Assembly: GCF_018885265.1 (NCBI RefSeq)
Contig: NZ_CP076538.1
Coordinates: 682,001-746,000 of the forward strand
Length of the DNA: 64,000 nucleotides
Origin: Amycolatopsis aidingensis
GTDB taxonomy: Bacteria; Actinomycetota; Actinomycetes; Mycobacteriales; Pseudonocardiaceae
Reading direction: 5' to 3'
The stretch's first letter is position 1. Each line of letters begins with the position of its first letter. The position numbers and the translations under genes were made by a program. Positions 41,739 to 51,275 of the stretch are shown here, piece by piece. The notes beneath the pieces were generated by a model. It did not search any database, had not been told where the DNA came from, and saw nothing but the letters and a program-made list of their open reading frames with translations.

Positions 41739-42695
41739 TCAGGTGCGGCCGCGCACCCGGCGCCTGCGGGCCACCTCGGCGAGCAGCACGCCCGCCGCGA
41801 CCGAGGCGTTCAGCGACTCGACCCCGGCCGCCATCGGGATGGACACCGTGGCGTCGCAGGTCTCCCGCACCAGCCGGGACAGCCCCCTGCCCTCGGAACC
41901 GACCACCACGACCAGCGGGTCGGTGGCCAGTTCGAGGCCGTCGATCTCCACCGAGCCGTCCGCGTCCAGGCCGACCAGCATGAGCCCTTCGTCGGCCCAG
42001 GATCGCAGCTGCCGGGTGAGGTTCGTCGCCACCGCGATCGGCAGCTTGGCCGCGGTACCCGCGCTGGTGCGCCAGGCCACCGCCGTCATCCCGGCACTGC
42101 GCCGCGCGGGCAGCAGCACCCCGTGCGCACCGAACGCGGCCGCCGAACGGATCACCGCCCCGAGGTTGCGCGGGTCGGTCACCCCGTCCAGCGCGACCAG
42201 CAGCGGCGGGTCGCCGGAGTCCTGGGCACTGCGCAGCAGGTCGTCCGGATGGCCGTAGTCGAACGGCGGTACCTGCAGCCCGAGCCCCTGATGCATGGCC
42301 CGGTTGGTCTTGCGGTCCAGCTCCTCGCGGGGCACCTCCAGGATCGAGATGCCCCGGTCCGCGGCGAGCTGCACGGCCTCCTTGATCCGGTCGTCGGTGT
42401 CCACATGCAGCGCGACGTAGAGCGCGGTGGCGGGCACCTCGGCCCGCAGCGCCTCGACCACCGGGTTGCGGCCCGCGATCAGCTCCGGCCCCTCGGCCTT
42501 GCCTGCCCGCGACTTCTCCGCCTTGGCCTTGGCCATCGCACGCCGCTGCGCCGGGTGCCCGGTGCGGTTCTCGGCCTTCGGCGTCGGGCCCTTGCCCTCG
42601 AGCCCCTTGCGCCGCTGGCCGCCGGAGCCGACGACCGCGCCCTTCTTCGTGCCGGGCTTGCGGATTGCGCCCCGGCGCCGGGAATTGCCTGCCAT
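41739..42695 (-). CDS. rlmB: 23S rRNA (guanosine-2'-O)-methyltransferase RlmB (TrmH/SpoU family)
   Basis: A 318-residue SPOUT methyltransferase that modifies 23S rRNA with S-adenosylmethionine. The first ~70 residues are a basic Lys/Arg/Gly-rich tail typical of actinobacterial versions, and ~73-150 is the RNA-binding substrate domain ([14 protein letters not shown]). SPOUT motif 1 is [12 protein letters not shown], motif 2 [14 protein letters not shown], motif 3 [20 protein letters not shown]. It begins right after cysS (4-nt gap) on the same strand, the usual actinobacterial order. Confidence 0.92.
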   Translation of the reverse strand: MAGNSRRRGAIRKPGTKKGAVVGSGGQRRKGLEGKGPTPKAENRTGHPAQRRAMAKAKAEKSRAGKAEGPELIAGRNPVVEALRAEVPATALYVALHVDTDDRIKEAVQLAADRGISILEVPREELDRKTNRAMHQGLGLQVPPFDYGHPDDLLRSAQDSGDPPLLVALDGVTDPRNLGAVIRSAAAFGAHGVLLPARRSAGMTAVAWRTSAGTAAKLPIAVATNLTRQLRSWADEGLMLVGLDADGSVEIDGLELATDPLVVVVGSEGRGLSRLVRETCDATVSIPMAAGVESLNASVAAGVLLAEVARRRRVRGRT

Positions 42696-42699
42696 ATTC

Positions 42700-44088
42700 C
42701 TAGTCTCTTACTGTCCACATAGGACCGTTGGCGGTGTCCTCCACCGCGATGCCTGCTTCGGTGAGCCGGTCGCGCAGTGCGTCGGCCCGCGCGAAGTCCC
42801 GCTCGGCGCGGGCGGCCTGGCGCTCCTCCAACATTCCTTCGACCAGCCCGGTCAGTGCCTGGCGCAGCGGCGCGTCGCCGCCGCCCGCTTCGGCCCACTG
42901 CTCGGACAGCGGGTCCAGGCCGAGCACCTCGGTCATCGCCCGCACCGCGGCGGCGCACTTGAGCGCGGTGGAGGTGTCGGAATCGGCCAGCGCGGCGTTA
43001 CCCTCGCGCACCGTGTTGTGCAACACGGCGAAGGCCTGCGGGGTGCCGAGGTCGTCATCCAGCGCGGCGGCGAAGTCCGGCGGCACCTCGCCTGCCCGCA
43101 CCGTGCCCGCCGTGCTGGTGACCAGCCGGAGGAACTGCTCGATCCGCCGGTAACCCTGGGCCGCCTCGGACAGCGCCTCGTCGGAGTACTCGATGGTCGA
43201 ACGGTAGTGCGGCTGGATCAGGTAGTAGCGCAGCTCCACCGCCCGGCAGGCACGCAGCATCTGCGGGATCGAGACCACGTTGCCGAGCGATTTGGACATC
43301 TTCTCGCCGGAGAGGGTCACCCACGCGTTGTGCAGCCAGAACCGGGCGAACGGGTCGCCGGCCGCGGTGGACTGGGCACGCTCGTTCTCGTGGTGCGGGA
43401 ACACCAGGTCGACGCCGCCACCGTGGATGTCGAACTCGGCGCCGAGGTAGGTGGTCGCCATCGCCGAGCACTCAAGGTGCCAGCCGGGCCTGCCCCGGCC
43501 CCACGGCGTCGGCCAGGACGGCTCGCCCGGTTTGGCGCTCTTCCACAGCGTGAAGTCGCGCGGGTCCCGCTTGCCGGTGGCCGCGCTCTCACCCTGCTGG
43601 ACCTCGTCCACCCGCTGCCCGGACAGCGTGCCGTAGCCGGGGAAGGAGGTGACCGAGAAGTACACGTCCCCGCCCTCGGCGTAGGCGTGCCCGGACTCGA
43701 TCAGCCGCTCCATCAGCTCGACCATCTGGGTCACATGCCCGGTGGCCCGGGGCGCGATCGAGGGCGGCAGGCAGCCAAGCGTCTCGTAGGCACCCTCGAA
43801 CGCGCGTTCGTGCTGGAACGCCCAATCCCACCATGGCCTGCCCGCATCGGCCGCCTTGTCCAGGATCTTGTCGTCGATATCGGTGACGTTGCGGACCATC
43901 CGCACGTCCAGTCCACTGTGGAGCAGCCAGCGCCGGAGGACGTCGTAGTTCAGCGCGCCCCGTACGTGGCCGATATGCGGGATGCCCTGCACGGTGGCCC
44001 CACACACGTACATCGACGCGGTTCCACTACGCGCGGGATGGAACTCCCGCAGCTGCCGGGTCGCGGTGTCGTAGAGGTGTAAGGCCAC
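42700..44088 (-). CDS. cysS: Cysteinyl-tRNA synthetase
   Basis: A 462-residue class I synthetase charging tRNA-Cys. HIGH-type motif is PHIGHVRG (about 37-44) and the KMSKS loop is EKMSKSLGN (about 265). Zinc ligands include the Cys in YVCGATVQ and the Cys-His-His set around WHLECSAM and FPHHENE. The C-terminal DALR/anticodon region has [14 protein letters not shown]. Start is the GTG at 44088. It lies in the conserved block ispD-ispF-cysS-rlmB, interrupted here only by a HAD hydrolase gene. Confidence 0.95.
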   Translation of the reverse strand: MALHLYDTATRQLREFHPARSGTASMYVCGATVQGIPHIGHVRGALNYDVLRRWLLHSGLDVRMVRNVTDIDDKILDKAADAGRPWWDWAFQHERAFEGAYETLGCLPPSIAPRATGHVTQMVELMERLIESGHAYAEGGDVYFSVTSFPGYGTLSGQRVDEVQQGESAATGKRDPRDFTLWKSAKPGEPSWPTPWGRGRPGWHLECSAMATTYLGAEFDIHGGGVDLVFPHHENERAQSTAAGDPFARFWLHNAWVTLSGEKMSKSLGNVVSIPQMLRACRAVELRYYLIQPHYRSTIEYSDEALSEAAQGYRRIEQFLRLVTSTAGTVRAGEVPPDFAAALDDDLGTPQAFAVLHNTVREGNAALADSDTSTALKCAAAVRAMTEVLGLDPLSEQWAEAGGGDAPLRQALTGLVEGMLEERQAARAERDFARADALRDRLTEAGIAVEDTANGPMWTVRD

Positions 44089-44122
44089 ACCGAAATGGTA
44101 CGGGGCGGGTCCGAGAGCTTGC

Positions 44123-44818
44123 TCACGGTGCCTTGAGGGCGCCGTGCCGGCGCAGGGCGGTGAGCAGACCGTCGGTGCGATCGCCGGTCGGTGTGGGCGG
44201 CACCAGGGCGAACGCGCAGCCCAGGGCCCGTGCCCCGCCGTCGGCCTCCTCGCTGTCGCCGACCATCAGCGTGCCCGGCCCCTCCGCCCCGAGGCGGTCC
44301 AGCGCGGCGCGGAAGATCGCCGGGTCCGGCTTGATCGCGCCCACCTCGTAGGACAGCACGAACTCGTCCACGTAGGCGTCCAGCCCACGGGAGGCGAACG
44401 CCGGCCGGATGTCGAAGGCGATGTTGCTCAGCACACCGACCCGTATCCCCTGCCCGGCCGCGCCCTTGAGTACCGCCTCGGTGTCCGGGTACGGCGTCCA
44501 CTCCAGGGGGTCCACCAGCCGGTCGTAGAGGGCCTTGGCCTGCTCCACGGTGGGCACCCCGGACTGCCGGAGCACCTCCAGGTACACCTTGGTGTGCAGC
44601 GCGGGGTCCAGGTCGCGGTGTTCCCATGCGTGCTGGTGCTCGGCGTCCAGGTCGACCACCTGGCCGACCGGCGCGGTCATCCGGCGCATCAGCTCGGTCT
44701 GCGCCTCCAGGTCGAGGGGGTCGCCACCGGCGTCGGTGAGGTGTTTGACCCAGGTTTCGTCGTGCTCGAGACGGAACAAGGTGCCGGAGAAGTCGAACAA
44801 CACAGCTTCGATCGCCAC
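44123..44818 (-). CDS. HAD-family hydrolase
   Basis: A 231-residue HAD-IA phosphatase. Motif I is [12 protein letters not shown] at the N-terminus (second Asp replaced by Ser, DFSGT), motif II LSNIAFD, motif [11 protein letters not shown] and motif [11 protein letters not shown]. The Asp-to-Ser change at the motif I +2 position would weaken the general acid and may alter activity. GTG at 44818 is chosen to begin just before motif I; upstream codons are a shadow of ispF. It sits between ispF and cysS, so it is probably cotranscribed. Confidence 0.82.
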   Translation of the reverse strand: MAIEAVLFDFSGTLFRLEHDETWVKHLTDAGGDPLDLEAQTELMRRMTAPVGQVVDLDAEHQHAWEHRDLDPALHTKVYLEVLRQSGVPTVEQAKALYDRLVDPLEWTPYPDTEAVLKGAAGQGIRVGVLSNIAFDIRPAFASRGLDAYVDEFVLSYEVGAIKPDPAIFRAALDRLGAEGPGTLMVGDSEEADGGARALGCAFALVPPTPTGDRTDGLLTALRRHGALKAP

Positions 44819-44871
44819 GAGACCGAGGCTACCGGTGGGCCAGATGGAAAAGCCTGTGACTTTCTCCGGGA

Positions 44872-45345
44872 TCACTCCCGCTCGCCGGGCAGCAGCAGCG
44901 CGGTCGCGAGCGCCGCGAGGCCCTCGCCCCTGCCGGTCAGACCCAGCCCGTCGGTGGTGGTGCCGGACACGCTCACCGGCCCGCCGACGGCCTCGCCAAG
45001 CACCCGCTGGGCCTCTTCCCGCCTGCTGCCGATCCGGGGTGCGTTGCCGATCACCTGCACGGCCGCGTTGCCGACCCGGTAGCCGGCGTCCGTGATGCGG
45101 GTCCGTACCTCGGTGAGCAGTTCCGCGCCGTGCGCCCCGGCCCAGCGCGCCTGGCCGGTACCGAACACCGCGCCGAGGTCGCCGAGCCCGGCCGCGGAGA
45201 GCAGCGCGTCGCACAGTGCGTGCGCGGCCACATCACCGTCCGAGTGCCCGGCGCAACCGTCCACCCCCGGCCAGAACAGCCCGGCGATCCAGCAGGGCTG
45301 GCCGGCCGCGACGGGATGCACATCGACCCCCTGGCCGACCCTCAT
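44872..45345 (-). CDS. ispF: 2-C-methyl-D-erythritol 2,4-cyclodiphosphate synthase
   Basis: A 157-residue enzyme of the MEP isoprenoid pathway that cyclises CDP-ME 2-phosphate. Zinc ligands are in GVDVHP (D8, H10) and GHSDGDV. The conserved ending [18 protein letters not shown] is complete. Length is normal. Its ATG overlaps the ispD stop (ATGA), so the two are translationally coupled, as in other actinomycetes. Confidence 0.95.
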   Translation of the reverse strand: MRVGQGVDVHPVAAGQPCWIAGLFWPGVDGCAGHSDGDVAAHALCDALLSAAGLGDLGAVFGTGQARWAGAHGAELLTEVRTRITDAGYRVGNAAVQVIGNAPRIGSRREEAQRVLGEAVGGPVSVSGTTTDGLGLTGRGEGLAALATALLLPGERE

Positions 45346-45980
45346 GTCTTTTCCTCCGCGAGTAACGCGCTCATCATGGCCCGGTCGAACGCGGTGCTCA
45401 GCCGCATCCCGCGGGCATCGCCCGCGACGGTGTGTACCGGCAACCCGCGGGCGATCGCGACACCCAGTGGATCGGTGCCGGGCAGTTCCCGCAGCACCGC
45501 GGCCCGGAAGCCGCAGGGAGCCTGGGTGGATCGCAGCGTGGCCCGGTCATGGGTGCCGGCGACGACGCCGGCGGATCCGATAGCCTTGACCGTGTCGGTC
45601 ACGGGTTGTACCGGTACCACTACCGGAGCGCCACGGCGTGCCTCCTGCACCACCGCGTCGATCACGGTGACCGGGGTGAACGCACGGGCCGGTTCGTGGA
45701 TCAGTACGATCTCCGCGTCCCCGCACACCTCGGCCGCCAGCGCCGACCAGTCGAGGTCGGCGCCGCGGCTCGAAAGGTGCAACCGGGTGTCCCGGACCGT
45801 CCGCAGTGCCGCCGTGCAGGCGGCGGAACGGTTCGGGTGCGTCACAATGACGACCTGATCCACGCTTCCGGAATCGAGAAGGTTGCGGACGGCATGTGTC
45901 AGCGCCGGTTCACCATGAATGGGAACCAAACCTTCTTCACCGGTCGCGGGGACCAGTGCCGCGATGTTTATGGCGTTCAG
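45342..45980 (-). CDS. ispD: 2-C-methyl-D-erythritol 4-phosphate cytidylyltransferase, atypical N-terminus
   Basis: By position (carD-ispD-ispF) and motifs this is IspD of the MEP pathway. HEPARAFTP corresponds to [15 protein letters not shown] and RSTQAPCGF are the CTP/ME4P motifs, and MRLSTAFD is the C-terminal motif. The N-terminal strand IAALVPATG is encoded from 45980, but no ATG, GTG or TTG starts it. Only CTG (45980) fits, while a TTG at 45929 would delete the strand. The glycine-rich loop is shortened: the conserved Arg and Lys after PAAG (GxGxR...PK) are missing, and the C-terminal Lys is Arg. It may be divergent, weak or non-functional. Confidence 0.78.
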   Translation of the reverse strand: MNAINIAALVPATGEEGLVPIHGEPALTHAVRNLLDSGSVDQVVIVTHPNRSAACTAALRTVRDTRLHLSSRGADLDWSALAAEVCGDAEIVLIHEPARAFTPVTVIDAVVQEARRGAPVVVPVQPVTDTVKAIGSAGVVAGTHDRATLRSTQAPCGFRAAVLRELPGTDPLGVAIARGLPVHTVAGDARGMRLSTAFDRAMMSALLAEEKT

Positions 45981-45985
45981 GAGTG

Positions 45986-46477
45986 CTAAACCACTGCGGT
46001 ATCTAGAACCTCGTCGAGGAGCACTTCCGCTTTTGTCTCGTCAGTGCCCTCTGCCAGCGCTAGCTCGCTGACCAGGATCTGCCGAGCCTTGGCCAGCATC
46101 CGCTTCTCGCCTGCGGACAGGCCACGGTCCTTTTCACGCCGCCAGAGGTCGCGCACCACTTCGGCCACCTTGTTCACATCGCCGGAGGCGAGTTTCTCCA
46201 GGTTGGCCTTGTACCGGCGAGACCAGTTGGTCGGCTCGTCGGTATGCGGGGCGCGCAGCACATCGAATACGCGGTTCAGACCGTCCTGGCCGACGACATC
46301 GCGTACGCCGACGATCTCGGCGTTGTCGGCTGGGACCCGAACGGTCAGGTCACCCTGCGCGACCTTCAGGACGAGGTACTGCTTCTCCTCGCCTTTGATC
46401 ACACGCGTTTCAATTGCTTCGATGAGTGCGGCACCGTGGTGCGGGTAGACGACGGTCTCTCCGACCTTGAAAACCAT
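45986..46477 (-). CDS. carD: RNA polymerase-binding transcription factor CarD
   Basis: A 163-residue essential actinobacterial regulator that binds the RNA polymerase beta lobe and stabilises open complexes, especially at rRNA promoters. The N-terminal Tudor-like RNAP-interaction domain is [21 protein letters not shown]. The helical DNA-binding domain includes the conserved Trp in [15 protein letters not shown]. Length and sequence are canonical. Its stop lies 6 nt from the proposed ispD start. The ~300 bp upstream, shared with the divergent lipoprotein gene, contain weak promoter-like sequence (TAAGCT at 46507-46512 on the minus strand). Confidence 0.97.
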   Translation of the reverse strand: MVFKVGETVVYPHHGAALIEAIETRVIKGEEKQYLVLKVAQGDLTVRVPADNAEIVGVRDVVGQDGLNRVFDVLRAPHTDEPTNWSRRYKANLEKLASGDVNKVAEVVRDLWRREKDRGLSAGEKRMLAKARQILVSELALAEGTDETKAEVLLDEVLDTAVV

Positions 46478-46774
46478 GTGTCCTCTGCCCCTTTCGCTAG
46501 GTCTAGCTTAGCACGGTGCGTTCCGGCCCACCTAGCGGCCCGGGTTCTGTCCTCGCAGGTCAGTGGCCTAATCGGGGGTGCTCGGGGGGTTGACAAACGG
46601 CCGTTCGGTGTACTCACGCAGGTGGCGGCGAACGGGTCCGGTAAGGTCTCGCTGCTCCACAGTGGACGGTTGATGGCCGCTTCCGGGTGTGCTCGGCCAC
46701 CAGGTGCGGGCCGTGATCGGGTACCCGGCTACCCTTCGCGGCAGGGTCGGCCTAGCTAGGAGGGACTGAAGACC

Positions 46775-47365
46775 GTGAGGCAGCAGATACGTCGCGTGCT
46801 CGGCTCGGCCGCGCTCGGCCTTGCCGCGGCCATCGTCGTCGCGGGCTGCGGGGCAGGTCAGATCACGCAGACCGACACGCAGGAAGCCGCGGTCAACGGG
46901 GCGCAGGCCACCGTGGGCTCGATCGCCATCCGGGACGCCACGCTGGCCTACCCGCCGAGTGACTCGGTGTACCGCGCCGGCTCGAACGCCCAGCTGAACC
47001 TGCGGATCATCAACGACAGCGACCAGCCGGCGGAGCTGGCTTCGGTGTCCTCCGAGGCCGCGGCGAACGCCACCATCAGCGGTGCGTCCACCATCGCCGG
47101 TCGCAATGTCCTGGTGATCGGGTCCACCGAGGGGGAGGTGCCGGACTTCCAGCGGCCGACCGCGGGGCCGGGGCCGATCGGCGAGGCCACCATCGTGCTG
47201 CAGGGGCTGGCCTACGACGTGCGGCCGGGGATGAACGTGCCGGTGACCTTCACCTTCGCCGAGGCCGGGCAGGTCACGGTCGAGCTGCCGGTCGGGGTGC
47301 CGGAGCATCCGCGCACCAACCACAGCGAGCCCGGTGCGCATGACGAGTCGGGGAGCAGTCACTGA
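46775..47365 (+). CDS. LpqE-like lipoprotein
   Basis: A 196-residue exported lipoprotein. The signal peptide has two Arg pairs, a hydrophobic core and the lipobox VAGC (C25). The mature part has a beta-rich copper-chaperone-like (PCuAC-like) pattern, with TFTFAEAGQVTVELPVGVP near the end, and a His-containing tail. In mycobacteria lpqE lies between carD and radA, as here, which supports the assignment. The GTG start has AGGAGGG 12 nt upstream. A role in metal homeostasis is inferred from the family. Confidence 0.8.
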   Translation: MRQQIRRVLGSAALGLAAAIVVAGCGAGQITQTDTQEAAVNGAQATVGSIAIRDATLAYPPSDSVYRAGSNAQLNLRIINDSDQPAELASVSSEAAANATISGASTIAGRNVLVIGSTEGEVPDFQRPTAGPGPIGEATIVLQGLAYDVRPGMNVPVTFTFAEAGQVTVELPVGVPEHPRTNHSEPGAHDESGSSH

Positions 47366-47403
47366 CGCGCGAGGCTGTCGGTACCCGCGGTTAACGTGCC
47401 GTC

Positions 47404-48792
47404 ATGGCGAAGAAGGCTGCTGCCGGTAGTCGAACCAGTTACCGCTGCGCGGACTGTGGCTACGAGACGGCCAAGTGGGTCGGTCGCTGCCCGGAATGCC
47501 AGGCGTGGGGAACCGTCGAGGAGCGCGGGGACTCCCGGCCCGCGATCGCCAGGGTGGCCGCGGGCGCCCCGAGTGCGCCCGCGCGGCCGATCGGCGAGGT
47601 GGATGTCGAGGCGGCAAGGGCCCGGCGGACCGGGGTCGACGAGCTGGACCGGGTGCTCGGTGGCGGGCTGGTGCCGGGCGCGGTGGTCCTGCTTGCCGGG
47701 GAGCCGGGTGTCGGTAAGTCGACATTGTTACTGGAGGTGGCCTACCAGTGGGCCGCCGACGCCGGCGCCGAGGCCCCCTCGCTGTACGTGACCGGCGAGG
47801 AGTCGGCCGGGCAGGTGCGGCTGCGGGCGGAACGCACCGGCAACGTGCATGACCGGATGTACCTGGCTGCGGAGAGTGACCTCGCGGCCATCCTCGGGCA
47901 TGTGGACACGGTCAAGCCCGGGGTGCTGATCGTGGACTCGGTGCAGACGATGTCCTCCCCGCAGGCCGACAGCGCACCGGGCGGGGTCACCCAGATCCGT
48001 GCGGTGACGGCCGGCCTGGTCGCGCTGGCCAAGGAGCGCGGGCTGCCGGTGGTGCTGGTGGGGCACGTGACCAAGGAGGGCTCGGTGGCCGGGCCCCGGG
48101 TGCTGGAGCACCTTGTGGACGTGGTGCTGCACTTCGAGGGCGACCGGCATTCCACGCTGCGGATGGTGCGCGGGGTGAAGAACCGGTTCGGCGCGGCCGA
48201 CGAGATCGGCTGTTTCGAGCTGCGCGAGGACGGGATCGCCGGGGTGCCCGACCCCTCCGGCCTGTTCCTGAACCGGCATGTGGACGCGGTGGCGGGCACG
48301 GCCGTCACGGTCACCGTGGAGGGCAAGCGGCCGTTGCTGGGGGAGGTGCAGGCGCTGGTGTCCAGGAGCAGCCTGCCGCAGCCGCGGCGGGCGGTCAGCG
48401 GGCTGGACTCCTCCCGGGTGGCGATGATCCTGGCGGTGCTGGAGAAGCGGGCCGGGGTCAGGTTCGGCGAGCAGGACGTGTACGCGGCCACGGTCGGCGG
48501 GATGAAGGTGGTGGAGCCCGCGGTGGACCTCGCGGTGGCGCTCGCGGTGCACTCGGCGGCCTATGATGACCCGCTGTCCCCGCGGCTGGTGGCGATCGGC
48601 GAGGTCGGGCTGGCCGGTGAGATCCGCAGGGTGACCGGGGTGGGCCGCCGCCTCGGCGAGGCCGTGCGGCTGGGCTTCACGCACGCGCTGGTGCCCCCGG
48701 ACCCCGGCCCGCTGCCGGACGGCATCCGCACCCTCGAGGTGAGCAGCCTGGAGACGGCCTTCAAAGCCGTCCGCTACGTCCCCGTGCAGTGA
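47404..48792 (+). CDS. radA: DNA repair protein RadA
   Basis: A 462-residue RecA-like ATPase for branch migration in recombinational repair. A C4 zinc finger is at C15-C18...C29-C32, Walker A GEPGVGKS at 99-106, the RadA-specific KNRFG motif at 259-263, and a C-terminal Lon-protease-like domain from about residue 300. All motifs are intact. It follows the lipoprotein by 38 nt. The disA gene, its usual partner in this group, is absent downstream. Confidence 0.95.
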   Translation: MAKKAAAGSRTSYRCADCGYETAKWVGRCPECQAWGTVEERGDSRPAIARVAAGAPSAPARPIGEVDVEAARARRTGVDELDRVLGGGLVPGAVVLLAGEPGVGKSTLLLEVAYQWAADAGAEAPSLYVTGEESAGQVRLRAERTGNVHDRMYLAAESDLAAILGHVDTVKPGVLIVDSVQTMSSPQADSAPGGVTQIRAVTAGLVALAKERGLPVVLVGHVTKEGSVAGPRVLEHLVDVVLHFEGDRHSTLRMVRGVKNRFGAADEIGCFELREDGIAGVPDPSGLFLNRHVDAVAGTAVTVTVEGKRPLLGEVQALVSRSSLPQPRRAVSGLDSSRVAMILAVLEKRAGVRFGEQDVYAATVGGMKVVEPAVDLAVALAVHSAAYDDPLSPRLVAIGEVGLAGEIRRVTGVGRRLGEAVRLGFTHALVPPDPGPLPDGIRTLEVSSLETAFKAVRYVPVQ

Positions 48793-48802
48793 CCCCGCCC
48801 AT

Positions 48803-48865
48803 CGTGTTTGCCGCCCACGTACCCGTGTTTGCTCCCCACGCGCACGAGTTTGCCGCCCACGCGCA
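48803..48865. repeat. Three tandem 21-bp repeats after radA
   Basis: Units start at 48803, 48824 and 48845 and follow the pattern CG(T/A)GTTTGC(C/T)(G/C)CCCACG followed by a variable 4-base end; a partial fourth begins at 48866. They fill the gap between radA and the convergent Uma2 gene. They could be a terminator-type or dispersed genus-specific repeat. Confidence 0.65.
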
Positions 48866-48887
48866 CGCGTTGGCTGTTGACGGACGG

Positions 48888-49433
48888 TCAGCAGAGCCGG
48901 GAGGGGTCGAGCGGCACCGGGACCGGCCCCGGAAGGGTCACCGGCCCACCACCCTCGGTGAACAGTTCCTGCCGGTAACCGGTGCCTGCCAACCGGTAGG
49001 CCCACAGCTTCGGGGGTTCCACGGTCCACAGGTATGGCACCCCGGCACCCGCGTAGGCAGCCATCTTGGTGTCCCGCTCGGCCCGGGTGTTGCCAGGCGA
49101 CCACACCTCGACCGCGAGTAGCAGGTTCTCGGCCGCGAAGCTGGTGTGGTGCGGGTCGGTGTCCAGCATCGCCACGTCCGGGATCAGCGCCGTCCGCCAC
49201 GGAGTGCTGATCCGTACTCCGATCCCGGGGAGCACGGACAGCTCCGCCCGGCCTGCGGTATCGCGCGCGTCTTCCAGCGCTCGGTACAGCCCGGCCACGG
49301 CGTATTGGTGCGAGCCGCTCGGTGGCGGCGTGACGTGGCGATAACCGAGAACCAGTTCGAGGTGAGAACCGTCGGTGGGGGAGGCAGTTGCCAGCCAGTC
49401 CTCGATCGTGAGCGGGCCAAGGGGATGGTCCAT
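48888..49433 (-). CDS. Uma2-family (DUF820) PD-(D/E)XK endonuclease-like protein
   Basis: A 181-residue protein with a restriction-endonuclease-like core. The catalytic pattern is IPDVAML, then LLLAVEVWSPGN (E in VEV), then DTKMAAYAGAGVPYLW. The family is very common and often present in many copies in actinomycetes and cyanobacteria; its biological role is not established. The start overlaps the promoter region of the XRE-type gene that follows in the opposite direction. Confidence 0.85.
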   Translation of the reverse strand: MDHPLGPLTIEDWLATASPTDGSHLELVLGYRHVTPPPSGSHQYAVAGLYRALEDARDTAGRAELSVLPGIGVRISTPWRTALIPDVAMLDTDPHHTSFAAENLLLAVEVWSPGNTRAERDTKMAAYAGAGVPYLWTVEPPKLWAYRLAGTGYRQELFTEGGGPVTLPGPVPVPLDPSRLC

Positions 49434-49499
49434 GCGGTCAAGCTACGGGTTGGCACCGACTTACCATTCGTATCTGCCCGATCTCGCGAGGTGATATCG

Positions 49500-50165
49500 A
49501 TGGGGAAGATGCGCAAGCCCGGTGCGCAAGCCAGGCGGCTCGCTCGCACGTTACGAGCGCTGCGCGAAGAGGTCGGGATGACCCAGTACGAGGCGGCGAA
49601 GCGGCTGCATTTCTCGCACGCCAAGCTGAGCAGTGTGCCGGTCACCGAGTGGGATCACTATCTGGCTCTCCGGGAGCGGGCCCTGGAGAAGGCCTGGTGG
49701 CACGAGTACGTGGAAGAAGGCAGGGGTTATCTCGCGGTCGAGGACACGGCCAGCTCGATCCGGACGTTCGGGTTCGGCTACGTGCCTGGGCTGCTGCAGA
49801 CCGAGGAGTACATGCGCGAGGTGTTCATCTCGGCCAGCAGCCCGCTGACCGGTGCGGCACTGGAGAACACTGTCGCCGTACGCCTGCGCAGGCAGCGTCG
49901 GCTGACCGAGGATCCCGTGCTGCGGCTACACGTGATCATGGACGAGATCGCCTTGCGTCCCAGGGTCTGCACCGGTGCGGCCCACCAGGAGCAGCTGCGC
50001 ACCGTCCTCGAACGCGCCGCGTTGCCGAACGTCACGGTGCAGGTGCTGCTGGAGGCGGACGGCGCCCATGACGGGGACTCGATCACACTGATCGAACGTC
50101 ACCTGGCCGGGGCAACGGTGTCGCCGCCATTGTCGGACCCCCGCAGTACGCTCCCTGTGACCTGA
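49500..50165 (+). pseudogene. Degenerate Scr1/DUF5753-type XRE regulator
   Basis: A 221-codon frame with recognisable but incomplete domains. The HTH begins normally (MTQYEAAKRLHFSHAKLS), but the recognition helix and following ~30 residues (the usual RIETGK...P block) are missing, joining straight to WDHYLALRERALEKAWWHEY. The DUF5753 part (FGFGYVPGLLQTEEYMREVF; LRLHVIMDEIALR) is good until VLLEADGAHDGDS, after which the C-terminus is unrelated. The DUF397 partner gene usually found downstream is absent. A decayed regulator is likely, though the frame is still open. Confidence 0.6.
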
Positions 50166-50183
50166 AACACAAGGGAGGTCGGC

Positions 50184-51275
50184 ATGGACGTACTGCTCGG
50201 CATCGGCACCCGGAAGGGCATGTGGTTCGCGCGCAGCCGGGACGGCCGCGCGAGCTGGGAGCTGACCGGACCGCACTATCCGGTGGACGGGGTCAGGGCG
50301 CTCACCATCGACACCAGGGGGCCGAGCCCGCGGGTGCTGGCCGGGGTGGTCAACGAGCACTTCGGCACAACCGTGGTCATCAGCACCGATCTCGGGCAGA
50401 CTTGGCACGAGCCGGAGCAGGCGCCGATCGCCTTCCCGGAGGACGCCGACGCCGCGTTGCAGGGCATCTGGCAGCTCGCGCCGGGGCCGGTCGACCAGCC
50501 GGACGTGGTGTACGCGGGGGTCGAGCCGCACGGGCTGTTCCGCTCCGAGGACGGCGGCAGGAGCTTCGAGCTGGTGCGCGGGCTGTGGGAGCACCCGCAC
50601 CGCAAGCAGTGGATGCCCGGCGGCGGCGGAGCCTGCCTGCACACCGTCATCCCGCACCCCACCAATGCCGACCGGGTGACCGTGGGGATCTCCGCGGGCG
50701 GGGTGTACCGCACCGCCGACGGCGGGCGGACCTGGGAGCCGGGCAACGCCGGGATCCAGGCCGTCTTCCTGCCCGAGGACCAGCGCTACCCGGAGTTCGG
50801 GCAGTGCGTGCACAAGCTGGCCATCAACCCCTCCCGGCCGGACCGCTACTTCCTGCAGAACCATCATGGCGTCTACCGCAGCGAGGACGACACGCGCAGC
50901 TGGCAGTCCATTGCCGAGGGACTGCCGGACGACTTCGGCTTCCCGATGGTGGCGCATCCGCACCGGCCGGAGGTCATCTACAACTTCCCGCTGGTCTCCT
51001 CGGAGTTCCGGTTCCCACCGGCGGGCCGCTGCCGGGTCTACCGCAGCGAGGACGCCGGGGACACCTGGACGGCGCTGTCCACCGGGCTGCCCGAGGAGGG
51101 TTTCTGGGCCGCGGTGATGCGGGACGCCATGTGCACCGACGACGCCGACCCGGCCGGGGTGTACTTCGGTTCCCGTTCCGGCGAGGTGTGGTGCACCCCG
51201 GACGAGGGGGAGCACTGGCAGCTGGTCGCCCAGCATCTGCCGGACGTGCTCTGCGTGCGGGCGGCGGTGGTGTGA
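50184..51275 (+). CDS. BNR/Asp-box repeat protein (beta-propeller, sortilin-like)
   Basis: A 363-residue predicted six-bladed beta-propeller. Six Asp-boxes are visible: STDLGQTW, SEDGGRSF, TADGGRTW, SEDDTRSW, SEDAGDTW and TPDEGEHW. There is no signal peptide and no sialidase Arg triad or RIP motif, so sialidase activity is not supported. It is separated by zero bases from a MoaD/ThiS-like gene, and this pairing suggests a joint but unknown role. A GGGAGGTC ribosome-binding site precedes the ATG. Confidence 0.8.
   Translation: MDVLLGIGTRKGMWFARSRDGRASWELTGPHYPVDGVRALTIDTRGPSPRVLAGVVNEHFGTTVVISTDLGQTWHEPEQAPIAFPEDADAALQGIWQLAPGPVDQPDVVYAGVEPHGLFRSEDGGRSFELVRGLWEHPHRKQWMPGGGGACLHTVIPHPTNADRVTVGISAGGVYRTADGGRTWEPGNAGIQAVFLPEDQRYPEFGQCVHKLAINPSRPDRYFLQNHHGVYRSEDDTRSWQSIAEGLPDDFGFPMVAHPHRPEVIYNFPLVSSEFRFPPAGRCRVYRSEDAGDTWTALSTGLPEEGFWAAVMRDAMCTDDADPAGVYFGSRSGEVWCTPDEGEHWQLVAQHLPDVLCVRAAVV

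Noticed and set aside
40054..42258. 734-codon plus-strand frame across attR, MBOAT and rlmB
   Set aside because: Antisense shadow: it crosses the element boundary and two well-supported genes, and its composition (Gln/Arg/Gly/His-rich) has no recognisable fold.
44123..45214. Longer HAD hydrolase starting at 45214
   Set aside because: The first ~130 codons are an off-frame reading of ispF; the HAD domain starts at 44818.
50184..51275. Exo-alpha-sialidase
   Set aside because: Asp-boxes alone occur in many beta-propellers; no signal peptide, RIP motif or Arg triad is visible.
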